Source: Ruminococcus flavefaciens (GTDB taxonomy: Bacteria > Bacillota > Clostridia > Oscillospirales > Ruminococcaceae). Taken from it: a DNA stretch of 64,000 bases. A program made the position numbers and the translations under genes. Below the pieces are notes generated by a model. The model saw only the letters and a program-made list of their open reading frames with translations. It did no database searches and was not told the DNA's origin. Location of the stretch: positions 1,196,449-1,260,448 of the forward strand of contig JAMPIL010000001.1 in the NCBI GenBank assembly GCA_023662725.1, read 5' to 3'. Of this stretch, positions 35,315 through 43,988 are shown in pieces (the stretch's first letter is position 1; the number at the start of each line of letters is the position of its first letter).

Positions 35315-37119
35315 CACTCATGCTCCTCCTGCGCTTCCCAGTTATCGAAATCTCTTGCGTCTCCGGTTACTTTATAAAGAGTTTTATATATAACTCTTCC
35401 ATAACCGCCGAAATCATATGTCTGGAAATAGCGTTCAGGATGAAGATTTCCGTTTATAACATCATTAAATGAATATCCGAATTTTTCGTGATCTATTCCT
35501 GCGTATTCAAGAATGCTTGCCGGGAAGAAATCGTTGGAAAGCTCGGATTTGCTGTCAAATTTAAGAGGTTTCGTCTCAGCGTTCTTCGGTTTTATGAGAA
35601 GTGCGGTAGTTATTGCGCTCTCAATACCGTCTTTGCCCTCTCTTTCTATCTCAAAAGGAGCTCTTCCGTGATCGCCAAGTACGATGATCGTAGAATTATC
35701 ATAGATTCCGAGTTTTTTCATCTGATCAAAATAATAGAACAGAATCTCGAAATCGCCTCTTGTTGTGGACCATCTGTCGGTCGGAATGGAACTGTCGTAA
35801 AGAGCAGTCAGCTCATCGGAATTATCATGCGCTCCGTTAAGATGTATGTATGAAAAAGTTTTCGTATCGCTTCCGGCATTAAATTCGTGACTTTTAATGT
35901 AGTCGTTATATTTCAGGTCGGATTCTATTCCGACAGCCATAGGCATCATATCGTCCATAGGCTTGCTGTATGTCACAAAATCTGCCGAAAGGTTTGCTCC
36001 AAGACCGACTGTCACAAGGCTTTTGCAGATATACGGCGAAAGCTTTGAAAGCGAAATCTGTGCCATAGTCGGAACTATACCGCCCTTGCGGACATAATTG
36101 AACTTAACATCGTCGGTACCGCACGATAAAATATTATCGCACTGACCGTCTAACTGAGCAACACTGCTGTATGTCGTAAGATTATCTATAAGAAGATTGA
36201 CCCTGTATCCGTTTTCTTTAAGATTTTTAGCGACTGTATCGCATTCCCATGCCTTGCTGACATAGTCTGCCCATTCAGTGCCCTGATACCGATAATTGGT
36301 AAGCATCTGAGCAACCGACGGAAAGGTATTGGTATTATGGGAAATATTATTCTGATAGAATGTAAATCCCTCGAACTTATCGTTCAGATCGGGATATTCG
36401 TCAATAATCGTGTCCATCCAGAGTCCATCGAGACGGTCTACGAGAAAAACCACTATATTCTCATCCTGCGAAAGCGACATTGACGGTTCGTAAGAAAGAT
36501 AAGACGTATAGGTCTTTTGGTATTTGTCAAAATCAGCCGTGAGCATTGAAGATCCGGTTCCGGCAAGCTGCATTCCGAAAATAAGAATACTTAAATAGGG
36601 AATTATCATGCCCTTTCCGAAACCTAAGACTTTATTTGTCTTGAATTTGCCTGCAAGGATGCTGAGAATAAGCGGAAGAATTATTAATACAATATAAATC
36701 GCAAGGTTCAGTATAACGGTGAACTTATTGTCACTGTAGCGGGCATCGTCGCCTGTTATAGCAGCCATTTTACTGTTGAGGAAAAGCGACTGAATATAAG
36801 CTGCAAGAGTTATTCCGAAAATCAATCTTGATATTACCATATAAACCTTTTCATGAATTATCAGAAAAATATTCTGAATAAGAATAAGCAGAGCAGCGCT
36901 TATCAGCGACGTTATAAGAAGCGGAGCTGCAACATGACCAAAGCTTACGACGAATTCTTTCTGATTTCCGAGAAATATGTCTACAGGCGAAAAAAAGAAA
37001 AATGTAAAGCTTGCCGTAAAGCTCAACAGAATGATAAGCAGTTCATTTTTCTTATTCAGCTTTGAAGATGTTTTTGTTTTATTATTTTCCTGAATTTGAT
37101 TTTCAGTTTTATTTATCAT
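35314..37119 (-). CDS. Membrane sulfatase-fold transferase, copy 1
   Basis: 601 residues, first gene of the operon. It has the same design as copy 2: about five membrane helices, then a sulfatase-like domain with VVFLVDRLDGLWMD (about 226), NTNTFPSVAQML (about 261) and GDHGRAPFE (about 485). The pair probably arose by tandem duplication and then diverged through most of its length. Likely substrates are lipid-linked or lipid phosphoglycerol units outside the membrane, inferred from the TagF-like neighbour. Start chosen at the ATG at 37119, 9 bases after AAGGGG; upstream in-frame codons lack a site. Confidence 0.85.
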   Translation of the reverse strand: MINKTENQIQENNKTKTSSKLNKKNELLIILLSFTASFTFFFFSPVDIFLGNQKEFVVSFGHVAAPLLITSLISAALLILIQNIFLIIHEKVYMVISRLIFGITLAAYIQSLFLNSKMAAITGDDARYSDNKFTVILNLAIYIVLIILPLILSILAGKFKTNKVLGFGKGMIIPYLSILIFGMQLAGTGSSMLTADFDKYQKTYTSYLSYEPSMSLSQDENIVVFLVDRLDGLWMDTIIDEYPDLNDKFEGFTFYQNNISHNTNTFPSVAQMLTNYRYQGTEWADYVSKAWECDTVAKNLKENGYRVNLLIDNLTTYSSVAQLDGQCDNILSCGTDDVKFNYVRKGGIVPTMAQISLSKLSPYICKSLVTVGLGANLSADFVTYSKPMDDMMPMAVGIESDLKYNDYIKSHEFNAGSDTKTFSYIHLNGAHDNSDELTALYDSSIPTDRWSTTRGDFEILFYYFDQMKKLGIYDNSTIIVLGDHGRAPFEIEREGKDGIESAITTALLIKPKNAETKPLKFDSKSELSNDFFPASILEYAGIDHEKFGYSFNDVINGNLHPERYFQTYDFGGYGRVIYKTLYKVTGDARDFDNWEAQEEHE

Positions 37120-37278
37120 TTTCATTTTCCCCTTATCGTAATATTGCATATAATCAAGCAACTTACATTGTATCACAGCATCCTCACAATGTCAAGAAAG
37201 CTATGTATAAAAGGGCAATTATAACAAAATTGTAATGATATGAATCAGCGTAAATATTTATTTTTTCAAAGCGAATAG

Positions 37279-37306
37279 AAAAAAACTGCTGCAAAGAATG
37301 CAGCAG
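37279..37306 (-). terminator. Terminator of the sigma/membrane-partner operon
   Basis: CTGCTGCA and TGCAGCAG form an 8-bp stem, loop TTCTT, with seven T on the minus strand, starting directly after the stop of the partner gene. It supports the position of that gene's end. Confidence 0.88.
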
Positions 37307-37307
37307 C

Positions 37308-38279
37308 TTAAAGAATTAATATTGACCTCTTTTTTCTCGAATGAATCCGTATGGGACCATATCTTTTATAAAACAACATATTTACGGTTTTATCGGGCAG
37401 TCTTGAATAATAATGCAGCGTCACATTTAGATGTTCCGTATATGATTTTAGGCAGATTTCTGAAAAATTCTTTTTCATAGGTATATCAGAAACCGTTCTT
37501 CCATGGTCCGTATTCGATGATTTAACGGAAAACAATTCCATATTTCTTATGATACCTGTGGTTGTGGATGTCACATAGATGGTAGAAGTAGTAATGGTTG
37601 TGGTTGTCGTTGTTGTCGTTGTTGTCGTGGTGGTGGTGGTCGTCGTAGTGATCAGTGATGTTGTGATGCGGGTAGTTGTTTCATAATTACCGGTAGTTGA
37701 CGAAAGCGTAGCTATAATTGTTGTTCCGGAAGTACCCGTGGTTCTCGAATTGGAAGTATGTACAGCAGTCGTGGTTACGGAAGGTTCAGCTAAAGTCGTT
37801 GTTGCAGAAGGTCCGGCTAAAGTTGTTGTTACAGACGGCTCGGATGCAGTTGTTGTTTTGTATGATGCTGCTCGAGTAGACGAAACAGCATTATTCCCCT
37901 CAGAAGCCGGATGTTGCGTAGATACAACCGTTGTTGACGTATTAGATGAATGTTTTTTTCCTGTTGTTGTAGTTACATCCGCCTTTGTTGTAACGATATC
38001 GGATTCCTTCGTTGTGGAAACCGGATCTTTTTTATCCGTATTATCCTCTATTTCCGGAGAAATAATTCCATCGATCACTATTCTGCTGCTGTCCAAATCA
38101 GAAGGAATTGAACGCAGACGGCTACTGTTAAGAATTCCTATTCCTGCAATAACTAAAACGCAGCAGCTCAATGCAATTGAAATATTCTTTAGCCAAACGG
38201 AACGTTTAGTTTTTTTGGCTGCCAAATACTCGTCTCTGCGCTTAAAAACATCCTCAGCAATTTCTTTATAGGATTTCAA
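37308..38279 (-). CDS. Thr-rich membrane protein, putative anti-sigma partner
   Basis: 323 residues. A cytoplasmic N-terminus (about 1-35, with KSYKEIAEDVFKRRDEYLAAKK), one membrane helix (about 36-55), a long Ser/Thr-rich extracellular stalk including a pure Thr run (about 60-245), and a basic C-terminal segment of about 80 residues. It overlaps the end of the sigma gene by 14 bases; the start is a TTG 9 bases after AAGGAGG, so expression is coupled. The plan matches one-helix anti-sigma proteins such as RsgI, but I cannot see a conserved sigma-binding domain or carbohydrate-binding module. Role as sensor is inferred from context. Confidence 0.7.
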   Translation of the reverse strand: MKSYKEIAEDVFKRRDEYLAAKKTKRSVWLKNISIALSCCVLVIAGIGILNSSRLRSIPSDLDSSRIVIDGIISPEIEDNTDKKDPVSTTKESDIVTTKADVTTTTGKKHSSNTSTTVVSTQHPASEGNNAVSSTRAASYKTTTASEPSVTTTLAGPSATTTLAEPSVTTTAVHTSNSRTTGTSGTTIIATLSSTTGNYETTTRITTSLITTTTTTTTTTTTTTTTTTITTSTIYVTSTTTGIIRNMELFSVKSSNTDHGRTVSDIPMKKNFSEICLKSYTEHLNVTLHYYSRLPDKTVNMLFYKRYGPIRIHSRKKRSILIL

Positions 38280-38820
38280 ATTCAAATCCCTCCTTTTCAA
38301 GCACGGATTTTAAGGATTGTTTAGCCCTGTATAAAAGATTTTCTATCTGTCTTTTGGATCTGCGCATTATTTTTGCCGTTTCTTCATTTTTAAAATCCTC
38401 AAAAAATGTCAGGTATAAAACCTGACGATAATCAGGATTAAGCTTGCCTAAAGCCTTATGAAGCTGTATTTTCTGCTCTTCTTTAAGATATTCACGTTCT
38501 ATGCTTTCTTCATCCGAAATATCATAGCACTCTTCAATGGGTGTATGAACCATCTTTGAACGACGGCGTATTCCATCGATAGCCGCATTTCTTCCTATTG
38601 AATAAAGCCACGTTTTAAACAGGCTTTTCCCTGAAAAACGAGGTTTTTTCGTAACGAGCTTAAAAAATGTATCTTCCATAAGTTCTTCAGCAATATAAAT
38701 ATTTCCTGTAAGACCGTTAAGATATAGTATAAGACCGTCTTTATAATCACGTATTATCTCTTCCATTCCGCTGTCGTCGCCGTCCAGAAAACGGCGGTAA
38801 CTCGCTGCACCGCTGTCCAT
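38266..38820 (-). CDS. ECF-type RNA polymerase sigma factor
   Basis: 184 residues with region 2 (about 20-85; AEELMEDTFFKL, FKTWLYSIGRNAAID, promoter-melting part) and region 4 (about 120-175; LNPDYRQVLYLTFFEDF, then a helix-turn-helix RRSKRQIENLLYRAKQSL). It should direct RNA polymerase to a dedicated set of promoters, possibly surface or fibre-response genes. A strong AAAGGAGG site precedes the ATG. It is followed, overlapping, by its membrane partner. Confidence 0.92.
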   Translation of the reverse strand: MDSGAASYRRFLDGDDSGMEEIIRDYKDGLILYLNGLTGNIYIAEELMEDTFFKLVTKKPRFSGKSLFKTWLYSIGRNAAIDGIRRRSKMVHTPIEECYDISDEESIEREYLKEEQKIQLHKALGKLNPDYRQVLYLTFFEDFKNEETAKIMRRSKRQIENLLYRAKQSLKSVLEKEGFEFEIL

Positions 38821-38958
38821 ACATCTCCTCCTTTCGCATAGAATAAGAATCTACAATTCTATATAAATAAAAACTATCTTTATTATAAGACGTAAAAGAG
38901 TAAAAAAACTCTCATATCTTTAAAAAATAATATTCTCCGCTAAAATTTGTGAATAATA

Positions 38959-38987
38959 TTTACATTTCTTTTTAAAAGTGCTATACT
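38959..38987 (+). promoter_or_regulatory. comM/yifB promoter
   Basis: TTTACA (38959-38964), a 17-base spacer ending GTGC and TATACT (38982-38987), 42 bases before the start codon. Confidence 0.65.
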
Positions 38988-39029
38988 ATAGTATATGTTT
39001 CAGAATTTTAAATCAAGGGGTGATCATAT

Positions 39030-40559
39030 TTGTTTGCAAAAGTTTCAAGTCTGGGATTATTTGGGCTTAATGCTTTTCCTGTAGACGTTGAAATAGATAT
39101 AAGCCGTGGAAGTCCGCAGTTCGATATTGTCGGACTTCCCGATACGGTCGTAAGAGAAAGCCGTGAACGGATTCGTGCCGCACTTCGATCATGCAGCATT
39201 GATTTTCCTGTCGCCTCAGTTATGATAAATCTTGCTCCGGCTGATACAAAAAAGAGCGGTTCTGTTCATGATATGGCAATTTTTATGGCTGTTCTGAAAG
39301 CGATATCCCTGATAGATCGCTCTCTCGACGGATGCGCTTTTATCGGAGAAATATCCCTCAACGGCGATATAAGAAGAATCAACGGTGTTCTTCCTATGGT
39401 AATGCTTGCAAAAGAAAATGGAATAAAATCCGTTTTCGTTCCCGCCGACAACGCTTCAGAAGCTTCGGTCATCGACGGAATAAACATTTACGCCGTTAAA
39501 AATGTGGAAGAACTTATCCTGCATTTTCGCAATGAGGAGCTTCTTTCACCAACGCAATGCTATATTCCGCCGGAAACTGCATATAATGAAACTATAGATT
39601 TTTCAGATGTAAAGGGACAGCAGTCGGCGAAAAAAGCTCTGGAAATAGCGGCAGCCGGCGGTCATAACGCTTTGCTTATCGGTTCACCGGGAAGCGGAAA
39701 AAGTATGCTCGCCAAAAGAATGCCTTCTATTCTGCCGCCGCTTACGTTTGAGGAAGCTCTTGAAACTACGAAAATTCACTCTATTTCCGGATTGACAACT
39801 CCGGAAATGCCAATAATAACCAAAAGGCCTTTCCGTTCTCCCCATCATACCATTTCTTCAGCCGGACTTGCGGGCGGAGGTACTATCCCACATCCCGGCG
39901 AGGTCTCTCTTGCACATAACGGACTTCTTTTCCTTGATGAACTTGCAGAATTCGACAGAAAGACTCTGGAAATTCTCCGTCAGCCTCTTGAGGACAGAAA
40001 AGTTACTATCGCAAGAGCCGCCGGAACGGTTTCATATCCCTGCACAATAATGCTTATCGGAGCGATGAACCCTTGTCCATGCGGATATTACGGTCATCCA
40101 AAGAGGAAATGCATCTGTTCAAAGAAAAAAGTTTCAGGTTATCTTTCAAAAATTTCAGGCCCGCTTCTTGATCGGTTTGATCTTCATATCGAAGTTGCTC
40201 CCGTTGAATTCGAGGATCTTTCTTCAAAAGCAAATGAAGAATCCTCCGCCGAAATAAGAAAAAGAGTTACAGCGGCAAGAAAAATTCAGGAGGAACGCTT
40301 TAAAAATACTGCAATAACCTGCAACGCCCTTATAACTCCGGACAAGCTGCAAACGCTTTGCCCTATGGACGAAAATGCAGAAAAGCTTATGAAAAACGTT
40401 TTCGACAGGCTCGGTTTAAGCGCAAGAGCATACGACAGAATTCTCAAAGTCGCAAGGACTATTGCCGATCTTGATAAATCCGAGGTCATCCGCAAACAGC
40501 ATATTGCAGCGGCAGCGCAGTACAGAAGTCTTGACAGAAAATACTGGTCGGAGGAATGA
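39030..40559 (+). CDS. YifB/ComM family Mg-chelatase-like AAA+ ATPase
   Basis: 509 residues, full length. An N-terminal ChlI/Lon-S5-like domain (about 20-140), an AAA+ core with Walker A GSPGSGKSM (about 217) and Walker B LLFLDELAEF, the Cys motif NPCPCGYYGHPKRKCICS (about 347-364) and the C-terminal ChlI_C domain. ComM of naturally competent bacteria drives branch migration of incoming DNA; the role in Clostridia is less clear. The start is a TTG with AAGGGGTGA upstream, which fits family length; no earlier ATG is in frame. Confidence 0.93.
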   Translation: MFAKVSSLGLFGLNAFPVDVEIDISRGSPQFDIVGLPDTVVRESRERIRAALRSCSIDFPVASVMINLAPADTKKSGSVHDMAIFMAVLKAISLIDRSLDGCAFIGEISLNGDIRRINGVLPMVMLAKENGIKSVFVPADNASEASVIDGINIYAVKNVEELILHFRNEELLSPTQCYIPPETAYNETIDFSDVKGQQSAKKALEIAAAGGHNALLIGSPGSGKSMLAKRMPSILPPLTFEEALETTKIHSISGLTTPEMPIITKRPFRSPHHTISSAGLAGGGTIPHPGEVSLAHNGLLFLDELAEFDRKTLEILRQPLEDRKVTIARAAGTVSYPCTIMLIGAMNPCPCGYYGHPKRKCICSKKKVSGYLSKISGPLLDRFDLHIEVAPVEFEDLSSKANEESSAEIRKRVTAARKIQEERFKNTAITCNALITPDKLQTLCPMDENAEKLMKNVFDRLGLSARAYDRILKVARTIADLDKSEVIRKQHIAAAAQYRSLDRKYWSEE

Positions 40560-40615
40560 ACTCTGACTAAAACGATAAAAAGAACAAAGGATATATTAAA
40601 AATTAAGGAGAAACA

Positions 40616-41773
40616 ATGAAATCGGCATTTAAAAAATTATCTGTAAATAAACATAATATCGACGTCGGACTTATGTTTGCAGTTACGCTTTGCGCCGCTA
40701 TAAGCACTCTGCTTATATATTCTATCAGCGAAAGCGGACTAAGCGCAAACGAAGGCGTTGGTTCAAGCTATTGGAAAACTCAGCTTTTTTCAATGATAAT
40801 CGGTATCGGAGCAGCTATTATCATTTCTCTTATAGATTACCGCAAGCTTGTTAAACTGTGGTTTATATTTGCTCCGGCAGCACTTTTTCTCGTGGCATTA
40901 ACGTTCACTTCTCTCGGTTATCAGCGTGCCGGCGCTGACGATCAGGCGTGGATACAGATCGGACCTTTGAATTTTCAGCCGTCCGAGGTTCTGAAAATCG
41001 CTTTCATACTCACATTCGCCTATCATCTTTCCCGAGACGAAGAAGATATGAACAAGCCGCTTCATATGCTTCTTCTGCTGATACATGGAGCTGTACCGAT
41101 TGCTATAGTCGGAAAACAGGGAGATTACGGTACAGCTATAGTTTTTGCTGCGATCTTCGGATTTATGATATGCTCTGCAAAAATTTCATGGAAATATCTT
41201 GTTGCAGCTCCTTTCGTTGTTGCAGCAGCCGTTGCCGGAATGTGGTTTTTTGCGCTGAATGAATTTCACAAAAAGCGTATTCTTATTCTTTTTAGTCCAG
41301 GAACGGATTCTGATATAGAATATCAGCAGAATCTCGGACTTGCCGCACTGAAATCCGGCGGAGTATTCGGAAAAGGTCTTATGAAAAACGCCGACGAATA
41401 TGTTTATGTTCCCGAAATCCATAACGACTTTATTTTCACATATGCCGGACAGGTTTTCGGTTTTGTCGGTTCGATCGGACTTCTCATCATTCTTGCTTAC
41501 ATCTGCCTTAAAATTTTTGCCGACAGCCATATTACTCGCGACAGACTCGGACGTTTTATCTGCATGGGAGCTTTCGGTCTTATGCTTTCACATTGTATAC
41601 TCAATATCGGAATGGTACTGAAAGTTGCTCCGGTTATCGGAATTCCGCTGCCGTTTCTGAGCGCAGGCGGTACGGCTATGGTCAGTATGTATGCGATAAT
41701 AGGACTTGTTTTAAGCACATACAGTCACAGGGCTGTTAACTACAACGTCTTTTATGATGACAACGAAGAATAA
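40616..41773 (+). CDS. RodA/FtsW/SpoVE family peptidoglycan polymerase
   Basis: 385 residues with about ten membrane helices and SEDS family hallmarks: WIQIGPLNFQPSE, GKQGDYGTA, HNDFIF and a C-terminal GIPLPFLSAGGTAMVS. SEDS proteins polymerise lipid II glycan strands with a partner class B PBP. RodA (cell elongation) is the best fit; SpoVE or FtsW cannot be excluded because no PBP or division gene is next to it. AAGGAG lies before the start. It is 56 bases downstream of the comM-like gene and may be cotranscribed. Confidence 0.9.
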   Translation: MKSAFKKLSVNKHNIDVGLMFAVTLCAAISTLLIYSISESGLSANEGVGSSYWKTQLFSMIIGIGAAIIISLIDYRKLVKLWFIFAPAALFLVALTFTSLGYQRAGADDQAWIQIGPLNFQPSEVLKIAFILTFAYHLSRDEEDMNKPLHMLLLLIHGAVPIAIVGKQGDYGTAIVFAAIFGFMICSAKISWKYLVAAPFVVAAAVAGMWFFALNEFHKKRILILFSPGTDSDIEYQQNLGLAALKSGGVFGKGLMKNADEYVYVPEIHNDFIFTYAGQVFGFVGSIGLLIILAYICLKIFADSHITRDRLGRFICMGAFGLMLSHCILNIGMVLKVAPVIGIPLPFLSAGGTAMVSMYAIIGLVLSTYSHRAVNYNVFYDDNEE

Positions 41774-41792
41774 ACTTAAAAACTTATTCTAA

Positions 41793-41822
41793 AAATACCG
41801 CACAAAATATTGTGCGGTATTT
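41793..41822. terminator. Bidirectional terminator between rodA-like and DUF4363 genes
   Basis: A 13-bp stem, AAATACCGCACAA against TTGTGCGGTATTT, with loop AATA and T-rich flanks on both strands, between convergent genes. Confidence 0.82.
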
Positions 41823-41823
41823 T

Positions 41824-42201
41824 CTATAATATACTCGTAATCGACGGCATTTCACCTTTTGTTATGGATTCTATCATATGCTTCAGTTCGGTAAGATCAG
41901 AATGCAGCTCTTCGCTTTGATGTTCGACAAGATAAATTATTCTTGAACTTATACGGTCTATTTCGGTGAGTTTACCATTGTGTATCAATACAGAAGCGTA
42001 GCTTCGAAAGTTTTCCCAATCATCTTCAAGCTTTTCAGATTCATGGTAGGCTTTATCAAATTCTCCGGTCTCATAATACTCCCATATCGTTTCGGTATCT
42101 TTTATAAATCCGCTGCACTTTTTATTTATAAGAACGCTGAAAAAAATACTCATCGCTACCATAACGCATAAAATTCCGGTGCATATTTTAACTCTGGTCA
42201 T
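41824..42201 (-). CDS. DUF4363-like single-helix membrane protein
   Basis: 125 residues: one N-terminal membrane helix (about 7-26), then an extracellular helical domain with DDWENFRSYASVLIHNGKL and repeated acidic helices, as in DUF4363 (YpmB-like partners of DUF421). Its start overlaps the DUF421 stop by four bases (ATGA). The two families are commonly paired in Clostridia, including sporulating ones, and probably form one membrane complex. The function is unknown. Confidence 0.8.
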   Translation of the reverse strand: MTRVKICTGILCVMVAMSIFFSVLINKKCSGFIKDTETIWEYYETGEFDKAYHESEKLEDDWENFRSYASVLIHNGKLTEIDRISSRIIYLVEHQSEELHSDLTELKHMIESITKGEMPSITSIL

Positions 42202-42905
42202 TTATTATTCTTCTCCTCGATAATATGCGGTTTTCCGCTGTTTTTTTCTGCAATATAATAATTTCCGCATCGATCTGCGGTCATTAAAAGAACATCCTTC
42301 ATCTTAACGCTTTCTTTTTTCAATATCCTGTTTATACATTCATCGTTCAAACCAAGAAAATCCAGCGTTCTTGCTATCATTTTTCCATCTGATACAACAA
42401 GCATCGGAGGATCGCTTGATTTCGGATCAAGACCTATATCGCTTCTTTTCGGTGTGTCATCCGCCTGTTTTTTCATAACGGAAATACTTCCCGTTGTTTC
42501 AACTATAGCGAACTGCACCTCGCTTATATCAAAAACGTCCTGTCCCCTGAGAGCCATTAAAAGGTCGTCAACTGAAAAACGAAGTTCACGCATAACATAC
42601 GGATCGACTTTCCCACCCCTGATAATTATTTTCGGACTTCCCGATACGGCTTTTCTCAATTTTGGAAAATGAAGTCCGAGCCATGATGTAATAACCTCGA
42701 AGCAAACAAGTGCAAAAATCGGTGTTACACCTAAAAGAACCGGTATATCGGCATCCTCTATAGGCAGTGTTGCGATGTTAGATACAAGAATAGTTATAAC
42801 CAGTTCTGACGGCTGAAGTTCGCCAAGCTGACGTTTCCCCATCAATCTTATAGCGAATATTACAAGAACATATAATATCAGTGATCTAAGAAGTATAATA
42901 CTCAT
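42198..42905 (-). CDS. DUF421 (YetF/YcaP-type) membrane protein
   Basis: 235 residues. Three N-terminal membrane helices (about 5-20, 35-55, 60-80) with IRLMGKRQLGELQPSELVI, the family signature, and a cytoplasmic domain containing SGSPKIIIRGG and LRFSVDDLLMALRGQDV. Related Bacillus YetF-type proteins are found in the membrane, some in spores and influencing germination; exact activity is not established. The start at 42905 is an ATG 9 bases from AAAGGAG. It is first in a two-gene unit with DUF4363. Confidence 0.9.
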   Translation of the reverse strand: MSIILLRSLILYVLVIFAIRLMGKRQLGELQPSELVITILVSNIATLPIEDADIPVLLGVTPIFALVCFEVITSWLGLHFPKLRKAVSGSPKIIIRGGKVDPYVMRELRFSVDDLLMALRGQDVFDISEVQFAIVETTGSISVMKKQADDTPKRSDIGLDPKSSDPPMLVVSDGKMIARTLDFLGLNDECINRILKKESVKMKDVLLMTADRCGNYYIAEKNSGKPHIIEEKNNK

Positions 42906-42957
42906 TTCAAACAACTCCTTTCTGATTATTATTTCTTATTTTTTTTTCAATATACGC

Positions 42958-42989
42958 AAAAAGACTCTGATTTTAAGCAGAGTCTTTTT
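42958..42989. terminator. Terminator after the cytidylate-kinase-like gene
   Basis: AAAAAGACTCTG and CAGAGTCTTTTT form a 12-bp stem with an eight-base loop; the arms themselves supply T runs on both strands. Between it and the kinase stop (42990-43101) lies G-C-rich DNA with repeated CAGCCG that I cannot assign. Confidence 0.85.
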
Positions 42990-43101
42990 GTAAAAGAGAG
43001 ATATAGTATTCTATGAAATTCTGACAAACAGCCGAAGGAAATCCCTCAGCCGCTCGCCAGACGCACATAGCATCATGAATTTTTTAAAAAGGAAATTCAT
43101 T

Positions 43102-43725
43102 TTATTTCTCAAATTTTTTATTATATTCGTTGTATGCCTTAATTATAAGCTCAGCACAAAGCTCGTCTCCCAGTTCAGCGCTGTTGAGACAAAGAGAATA
43201 CCTGTCTTTATCCTGCCAGAGCTTTCCGGTATTGACATTATAAAAAGTTTCACGTCGCTTATCAGCCTTTTTCATAACCGACTCGGCTTTATTCGGAGCA
43301 ATGCCGTATTCCTCAACCGCACGTTTCATACGTTCTTCCGGAGATGAATAGATATAAACGCTGAAACATCCTTTATCCTCAAGAATATAATTTCCACAGC
43401 GTCCGACAAGTATAAAGCTTTCCTCCTTTTCAGCGATCTCGTTGATTATACGGCTTTCCATAAGAAACACCTTATCCGAAAGCGGCAGACTGTCTTCCAC
43501 CGATCTTGCGGGATTTGCTGAAAGAAGAAGCGAATAAAGAAAACTTGTGGGAACATTTTCCTCGGCGGATTCAAGATATTCCGGAGAGATCTGACATCTT
43601 TCAGCTGTCATATCAAGGATCTGCCTGTTATAGCAGTTTATTCCAAGTTTCTCAGCGGCGAGCTTTCCGATAACGCTTCCTCCGCTTCCATATTGACGTT
43701 CTATAGTGATAATTTTTTTCTTCAT
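43102..43725 (-). CDS. Cytidylate-kinase-like family protein
   Basis: 207 residues of the AAA_26/cytidylate kinase-like family. The N-terminus ITIERQYGSGGSVIGKLAAEKLG is a P-loop region, GRCGNYILEDKGCFSVYI and SPEERMKRAVEEYGI follow, and RRETFYN is a conserved basic motif. These stand-alone Firmicute proteins are related to CMP kinase but lack proven activity. Start chosen at the ATG at 43725 with GGGGG upstream. It is monocistronic with its own promoter. Confidence 0.85.
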   Translation of the reverse strand: MKKKIITIERQYGSGGSVIGKLAAEKLGINCYNRQILDMTAERCQISPEYLESAEENVPTSFLYSLLLSANPARSVEDSLPLSDKVFLMESRIINEIAEKEESFILVGRCGNYILEDKGCFSVYIYSSPEERMKRAVEEYGIAPNKAESVMKKADKRRETFYNVNTGKLWQDKDRYSLCLNSAELGDELCAELIIKAYNEYNKKFEK

Positions 43726-43800
43726 CGGAAACAACCCCCAATTGCTAAATTGTTGTACAAAACTGATGAATCAATCCTGTATCTTTATGATTACTATTCT

Positions 43801-43828
43801 ATTATACCACATTTTGCATATATTTCAA
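43801..43828 (-). promoter_or_regulatory. Promoter of the cytidylate-kinase-like gene
   Basis: TTGAAA (43823-43828), a 16-base spacer ending TGG and TATAAT (43801-43806) on the minus strand. Confidence 0.6.
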
Positions 43829-43988
43829 GTGATTATACGAAAAAAATTATCTAAAAAGCAATATTCTATTATTCCGACAACTATTTATTCGTTCAATTGT
43901 GCATTTTATATAATATCTATTTTACATAAATCTGTTGATAAGTGAATAAAAATAAATATATATTTAATGTTTAAGGAGTACTTTTAGA

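Noticed and set aside
37308-37560. Frameshift at the C-terminus of the putative anti-sigma protein
   Set aside because: The basic tail looked odd, but a strong terminator begins right after the stop, which fits an intact gene end; no other frame continues a better domain.
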